DNA of 64,000 nucleotides from Mastigias papua. Lineage: Eukaryota > Cnidaria > Scyphozoa > Rhizostomeae > Mastigiidae. A program made the position numbers and the translations under genes. The DNA is taken from contig OZ025273.1 in the NCBI GenBank assembly GCA_964019165.1, positions 11,483,279 through 11,547,278 on the forward strand, written 5' to 3'. This document shows, piece by piece, positions 58,040 to 64,000 of this stretch. Numbering within the stretch: the stretch's first letter is position 1; every line of letters starts with the position of its first letter. Below the pieces are notes generated by a model. That model made no database searches and was not told the DNA's origin. It saw only the letters and a list, made by a program, of their open reading frames with translations.

Positions 58040-61000
58040 AACTTCATATATTTGACGCAAAATAGATAATGAGTCATTCAAGTGGGCACTGGGGGACAGG
58101 GGGTTTTGCCCTTACAATAATTCACCGAGGTTGTATATAGAAGTATACTGCACTGTACTTTTCAATCATGTTGCAGAGTTGAGTTCTATCCAATCTTGAA
58201 CCTACGTCCGCCATAACATAGATATATAGCATGCAGGTATCTTGATTTTATTGTACGAATAACTGTTAACCTTATTCAGTGACGACACGAGTGTTGTAAG
58301 AGTGTCTAAGAGCGAGTGCCAAATCACTTCTAAACAAGGTGTACGAGATTATTAATCACAAAAGATTATTATTTGATAAAACTGATTATACTGTGATTAA
58401 TGTGATATTTTTGATGATTAATGGATTATTTTGCGATTAATAAGATTATTTTCTGATTTTCGTCACTATTTAGTATATTGCAAAATAACTCGATTTTACA
58501 GGGTAACAAATGTACAGAAATAATAGAAATAAGTCACAAAAATACACAAGTTCCTTTTTAACGATAAATGTCTTTCACTGACGGCGACTATAATGCAAAT
58601 AATAACTGGCGGTGACTCTAACAACTGCTAACGACGAATTTCCAGAAACAGCAACAAATTTCAAAATGGCAATACTCTAAACACGAACGATGACTGTAAC
58701 TCCAACTCACGACAACTGTTAACGACGACTTCACATAACGACTGGACTACACAGAACATTAAATGCTTTATTTATATTAACACACATGACGTAACAAAAT
58801 AATTATAACATATGACGGAATAAGGGGGCAATGCAATGGCATGGTAACACAACACAACAAACGACAGCACACTAAGATTAGACAATACGTCACAGACAAG
58901 TAAAGCAACATGATGACAGTAACAGTGGGAGATGATGATGATGAGGCAACACTTAGAATTATGATGACGGGGCAACAAGAAACGGAACACATAGGAACAG
59001 AGAACCAACGTTACTGAACATGACGAAATGAGGATAAAAATAAAACTAGTATTATAACAATATTAAGATTAGTTGATTATTTTATGATTATTTGATTATA
59101 CCCGTGATTATATTGGGATTATTTTTTCTATGAGTTTCTGTTTATGTAGATGGCAATCCTCTTTAGGAAATAAGGCATTGTTCCCATGTAGCTCATGCCA
59201 GATATCTGAGGGTAAGAAATTTGTTCTCTTCAATGTGTTGGTAAGAGATAATTTTGCCTCTACTATTGGTGTACATGCACGTAGTACCAAAGATAAAAGA
59301 CGGTTTAGCCTTTTTCTTTGTCGCTTTAAATCTTCAAATTTCGATGAAACTAGGTTCACTTCTTTCTTATTAGACCAATTTTATAAGACCACAAGCCTCA
59401 AAATTATTGGAAAATTAGGAACAATTAAGAACAAATTCAGGCTGAAGTACTATTGTAAAGGTATTTTTGCACAAAGATGCACACACTGGCAAGAAGCCAA
59501 ATTCCAATAATATATTAGCATGGAATGTCATCCCCTAGTAAAAATAATACATGATTCATAGACATTTAATTTTGTTTTGCATATTGTCTACATCCCACAA
59601 ATTTAAGAACAAATTAAGTACAAGTCAGCCTCAAAAATATAGAAAAATTTAAGAACAGCCAGACCGAGTTTCAATTTTACTGGTTCCTGTAAATAGAGAG
59701 TGGAAAGGAGACAGTTTCTCCATCTTAGCATGATGATCAAACATTGAAACTACTACATTCTATTCAGCAAAAGGGCGTTTTCCGACGTTCTGGAGGGCGT
59801 TACTTTGAGAAATTTTCCTGGGGGCAAACTCCAACACCCCAGGTTCCCTCCGAAAGAGTATGAAAACCATTACTTTGGTATATACTTATGTATAGCATGT
59901 AACGGCCCTCCCCCCCCCCCCGAGGACTCTAACTTGACTTCTACATCTGTGCCCCTCCAGCAGTTCAGTTCAACTGTCTACGGGCCTGTGAGTTAAACGC
60001 TCAGTTCCAAAAGGCTTCTCCTCTAAAAATTTCATTTAACAAATTATGCTATTTTTGTCAATTTCTTCTTTATCTGTGGACTTCCGATACCAAAATTTAA
60101 ATGAATTGCTTTACTACGTCGGTAATGTTGACCGGGGCCTTTGTTTCTTTGAATTATCCATTAAAGGAGGATTGACTCTAAACATATTGATACATGTCTC
60201 GCCTTATATATATATTTAATCCTGCTTATTGTCCTTGCACATTGGCAAGCAGCTGCTTCTTTTATTAAAAACAGTTCTACACAACCCTATAGTCTTGTTT
60301 TCTACCTGCTTGCGTTCTTGATATGAAATCGTTTTGCTTCTTGAGAAATGATTGCGAGTAAATCGAATTATTAGCTGGTGAGGATTGCTGGTAAATAAAC
60401 CAGAAAACAGAGTATAGCTTCACAACGGTTCCAAACCTTGGATATCCGCTCAACATTTAGACATGCTATAAATCGCTAATTTCCAATCAGTGTTATAACT
60501 TGCAGTCTTGGCTTACATTCCGGTTGTAGCAAAACGGAAGCTTAGCCTACATTTCCTACAGAGAGTAAATGTAATCCAAGTGCTTACACATACATGCGCA
60601 ACTGAAGTCGATGGCAACAAATGTCGAAATTATAAATAGACTACTCACAATATTGGGCTGCTATCGTCTTTGTTATAACGTGTTGTAAACATTCACATGC
60701 CCTATGGGAATGTGCCCTATGGGCTGCCACATGCCCTTTGGGCTGCTATTCGACCTTCTTCTTTTCATTTGACAATGCCTGCCAAAAGTCTTGAAACACT
60801 TGCTATAATTTACATTAACAATTTCTCCATATGCTTTCCTATTGTTTTTTGATGTGCCTATAGCACCATCCATTCCAAAGTTCGCACAGTACTTGGAGGT
60901 ACGCTGTTCCTATTCTATTCTATTCTTCTGCGCATGCACGGATAATTTGATACAAATCTTATGCGAAAGTTACAACATAGGTTTGTCGATAGACGATGAC

Positions 61001-61386
61001 ATTTAGATAGAATTGTTTTCAAATAGAATGAAAGACTCTTCTTACACGCAGATCTGTAATAAGTTCATATTCAATTGAAAGACTTATTTTCGCCTGTATG
61101 AGTCTTGCGAATGTCTGCTTCCACCTCTGGAGGTAGCGCTTTACATTACGAAGCATTTCAATGCAACGGCATATCAACCTTTTATTCACCAGTAGTTGAT
61201 ATTTTATACCTTGATATTTCTCTTGCTGCTTTTTTGTTCCTCTGGTAGCACCTCATTCTCATTCAAAAACCTGTACACAGAATCAGAACGGATCCCTGTC
61301 ATCAGTTTCCACATCATTACCAAAAGGTGTGAAGAAATAACAGAATTGAATCTAACGCTTTTTTCGATCGAGGAACGAACATAACA
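58040..61386. other. Unassigned AT-rich stretch (right copy)
   Basis: Duplicate of 11606-14952. No additional feature was seen. The stretches 46510-48286, 48565-52091, 52725-53335 and 53859-54874 likewise duplicate left-copy sequence without recognised genes. Confidence 0.4.
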
Positions 61387-61605
61387 TGTTTAATCATCCT
61401 AAAACTTACAAAACTTAACAGTTCAAAAAAAAACGGAACTACTTGTCAATCATTTCAATAAGCAAAAGTCCAGTCCATGCAGACGGAAGTCAGCAGGTAC
61501 TATTCTTCTAAAACAGCATGGCTTCCGCCTTATAACAAAACAAATAGATGAATATAAAAGTGTTCAAAAAACGTATTTGACGTTTCACGACACTCCCGAC
61601 GCCAA

Positions 61606-63513
61606 TTAAAGTTCATCTTTAACTTGTAGCTGTATCTTCAATTTTGCATTTTTCGAGGCAGTTCTTTTCGATTGTCTTGGTTGTAAAATTTCCTGGTGTT
61701 CATTTTTCACATCCTCTTCACCATTAACTGTATTAGATACATTGTTCATTGAAGTATTTGGTTCAAATGTTGAAAGTTCCATTGGATACAATAGATTCAA
61801 TGGTCGTTTAAGTACATGTCCGTGTGCTATTCTAATCTTCGCTGCTCTAGTTTCTCCATCGTTACTGATAATCAGTTCTTCAATTCTTCCTAATTTCCAC
61901 CTTCCACGAGGTAATTCTTCCTTTACATGAACAATTTCCCCGATTCGAGGCTCACATTTGGAAACTTTCTTCACCTCTTGGATGTGCGTCTGGCATCTCT
62001 CGCGAAGACTGAGTATGTAATGACTGTACCATATTTTCCAAAGACAGTTTAGGTGTGCTTGCCCCTTCTTCCATGTATCCATCAATACTTCAGCAGGTTT
62101 TGTATTGCTCGATTTGAATTCTTTGTCTATATGGTCTTCAGTGTCATTTTTAATAACTGGTATTCCAACTTTGGAGTAGGGGCTCAGAAAGTCGTTAGGC
62201 GTCAAGGCTGTTGCCGAATTGATGTCTTCATCTACGTAATTCAACGGTCTTGAGTTCAGGATAGCTTCAACCTCAGTGATAATTGTTGATAGTTGTGTTC
62301 TTGTTAGGCACACAGACCCAAGAGATTTTCGCAATGATGACTTAACCAGACCTACTAGGCGCTCGTAAAATCCACCAGACCATGGTGAAAATTCAACAAT
62401 AAATTTCCATGTTATCCCTTGTTTGGAAACATAATCATAGACACTCTGGTCACTTAAGACGTAACTCCAGGCTTGATCAGTAGCTCTCTTTGCTGCTTTA
62501 AACTGTTTTGCATTGTCACATATCACTTCGGTTGGAGTCCCTCGCCTTGCAATAAATCGCCGTAATGCCATCAAAAATTGATCAGCTGTCATGTCACCCA
62601 CAATTTCTAAGTGCAAAGCTCTGGTTGTCACGCAAGTAAATAGACATATCCATACTTTCGTCCTTTGACTGGCTTCTTTCGTGTATAATGGTCCCATATA
62701 ATCAAGACCAGTGTAAGAAAATGGGGCTGACCTTGTAATTTTCGAGATTGGCCAAGGTGACATTTTTGGCATCTTGAATGGACCACCTTGAAAACGTTTA
62801 CATATTCCACAATTCAAAAGTGTTGATCTAACTTTTGTCCTGCCGTGGGGAATCCAATATGTTCTTCTGATATAAGACAGTGTATGTGAAGCTCCAGCAT
62901 GAAAAAGTCGTTCATGACAATCTTTGATGATTAGTTGCGTCAGATAGCTCTTCTTTGGTAAGTATATTGGGTTTGTTGTTTCTACCTCGTCAATGTTAAC
63001 TAATCTCCCATGACATCGTACTATGCCATCTTGGTCAGGTTGAAGATTCAGCTTGTTGTTATCTTGTTTGACTTTGTTAGAAAGCTGTTGTAAAATTTCT
63101 TGTTGAACATGCTTTATCCACATCAATCTGGCTTGTAGAAGTTCTTGAGCAGATAGGCTAGTTTTAACTTTATTCTTGTTTGAAATGTTCCGGATAAAGC
63201 GAGAGACCCATGCTGTTGTACGAACTAACTTGTTGAATGAGGAAAATTTCTCCATTTTGATTTCATATGGAGCATTGCTTTCTGTATCTTTCTTGACAGT
63301 CATATCCGAAGGAGCATTCTCGGCAACGATTGAAACTTCATAAAGAACATTTGGGCCTTTCTCCGTCCTTGCTAAATTTGATAGAATTTCTGGATCGATG
63401 ACCTTTATGTCCCAATGAGGCCAGGTTGCTTCTATTTCACGCAACCAATGTGGACCATGCCACCACAGTTCATTATTAATTAAATCTCTCAATTTGCTAC
63501 CGCGTGATGCCAT
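61606..63513 (-). CDS. pol: BEL/Pao integrase portion of pol (right copy)
   Basis: Encodes the same 635 residues as 15172-17079, with the complete D,D,E triad, H2C2 zinc segment and DUF5641-like tail. No difference from the left copy was noticed. As there, the ATG at 63513 is an internal residue of a frameshifted polyprotein rather than a demonstrated start. Confidence 0.85.
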   Translation of the reverse strand: MASRGSKLRDLINNELWWHGPHWLREIEATWPHWDIKVIDPEILSNLARTEKGPNVLYEVSIVAENAPSDMTVKKDTESNAPYEIKMEKFSSFNKLVRTTAWVSRFIRNISNKNKVKTSLSAQELLQARLMWIKHVQQEILQQLSNKVKQDNNKLNLQPDQDGIVRCHGRLVNIDEVETTNPIYLPKKSYLTQLIIKDCHERLFHAGASHTLSYIRRTYWIPHGRTKVRSTLLNCGICKRFQGGPFKMPKMSPWPISKITRSAPFSYTGLDYMGPLYTKEASQRTKVWICLFTCVTTRALHLEIVGDMTADQFLMALRRFIARRGTPTEVICDNAKQFKAAKRATDQAWSYVLSDQSVYDYVSKQGITWKFIVEFSPWSGGFYERLVGLVKSSLRKSLGSVCLTRTQLSTIITEVEAILNSRPLNYVDEDINSATALTPNDFLSPYSKVGIPVIKNDTEDHIDKEFKSSNTKPAEVLMDTWKKGQAHLNCLWKIWYSHYILSLRERCQTHIQEVKKVSKCEPRIGEIVHVKEELPRGRWKLGRIEELIISNDGETRAAKIRIAHGHVLKRPLNLLYPMELSTFEPNTSMNNVSNTVNGEEDVKNEHQEILQPRQSKRTASKNAKLKIQLQVKDEL

Positions 63514-63556
63514 GTCGGCGGGATTTTCTTTGGTATTAACGTAGCGGTATTCGATG

Positions 63557-64000
63557 TCATTCTGATCTCTGATCTCCGATCTCCTTCAGACGATTTTCAA
63601 CAAAGGTTGGTAATGGCTTTTTTGACTTTATCCAGTTAAGTACACAGGTAGAGTCAGTCCACAATATTTTCTTTGGTATTGGAATTTGAAGACTACTTTC
63701 CACAAATTTCAGTCCACGGGTGCCGATCAGTACTGCAAGTAATTCGAGTCGAGGAATAGTAGTAGGTTTGTTAGGTGCAATTCTGGACTTGGAAAATACA
63801 AGGTTAACAAGTGTTTTCCCTTCTTTTTCTGTGAGTAAGTAGATGGTTGTGGCATATGCTTGTCCAGAAGCATCACTGAAGCATAACAATTTACAGTTCT
63901 CATCTCCTACAAATCGAGGGAGTTCAATAGTATGCAGTTCTTCAAGATCTTTAGAAATACTACCCCAGCGTTGTTGTTGTAGGTTTGTAATTGGATCGTC
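63557..64000 (-). pseudogene. pol: BEL/Pao RNase H region (right copy, partial)
   Basis: The frame is open from the window end to 63557 and shows CFSDASGQA, IPRLELLAV and LWTDSTCVLNW. It ends at the same microduplication frameshift as the left copy. The RT lies beyond base 64000. Confidence 0.85.

Larger units (their letters stand above)
46435..64000. repeat. Right copy of the 46,434-bp-period direct duplication
   Basis: This segment repeats bases 1-17566 in the same orientation, with the five substitutions landing at 52367, 54246, 55115, 55135 and 56544. It begins in the middle of a copia gag reading frame that continues leftward into single-copy sequence, so the true edge of the duplicated unit is not at 46435. 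That position is only where the window start projects. It runs to the last base of the window inside the BEL/Pao polyprotein. Confidence 0.95.
61387..64000 (-). mobile_element. BEL/Pao retrotransposon (right copy, cut by window end)
   Basis: Duplicate of 14953-17566: candidate LTR 61387-61592, integrase, shared frameshift and the RNase H region. The N-terminal part lies beyond the window, so it could supply the sequence hidden by the N gap in the left copy. Confidence 0.85.

Overview
The window looks like repeat-dense nuclear DNA of an invertebrate animal, most likely a cnidarian and perhaps an anthozoan. That guess rests on the kinds of element present: CR1/L2-like and Ingi/Vingi-like LINEs with 2A peptides, BEL/Pao, Ty3/Gypsy and Ty1/copia remnants, RTE fragments, TA-flanked inverted-repeat elements, and ORFs of an OTU-like and a HEEADT/CXC type that recur in cnidarian and arthropod genomes. 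I found no convincing host gene, tRNA, rRNA or CRISPR array. Nearly every readable ORF belongs to a mobile element, and only one long element ORF is intact.

The dominant large-scale feature is a direct duplication. Bases 1-17566 recur at 46435-64000 with a constant offset of 46434 and only five substitutions that I noticed. Both edges of the homology are cut by the window, so the true unit could be larger. It may be a recent tandem duplication or two haplotypes (or one locus) assembled twice. Each copy contains, in order: the end of a copia gag, a LINE RT scrap, an 11-bp minisatellite, an OTU-like pseudogene with altered catalytic motif, a 523-bp TA-flanked MITE, a roughly 2.9-kb inverted-repeat element carrying a decayed HEEADT/CXC gene, and a minus-strand BEL/Pao element.

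The middle (18.9-46.4 kb) occurs once. After a 200-base N gap come LINE fragments and then the most striking block: two related minus-strand LINEs, head to tail, separated and bounded by three (ATG)n/(CAT)n tracts at 21491-21639, 25625-25731 and 29756-29872. Both encode a 2A motif, an AP-type endonuclease, a reverse transcriptase and C-terminal C2H2 zinc fingers. The upstream copy (25795-29748) has an uninterrupted 1,317-codon ORF; the other is frameshifted. From 29.9 to 46.4 kb lies a mosaic of degraded LINE, Gypsy, BEL-type and copia pieces, a dispersed repeat, a fold-back repeat interrupted by a 907-bp TA-flanked element that carries a HIRAN-like ORF, and an internally deleted 2A-bearing LINE with a poly(A) tail.

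The genes do not form a pathway. They are selfish elements nested in and beside one another, and their interest lies in insertion preferences, captured domains and the duplication.
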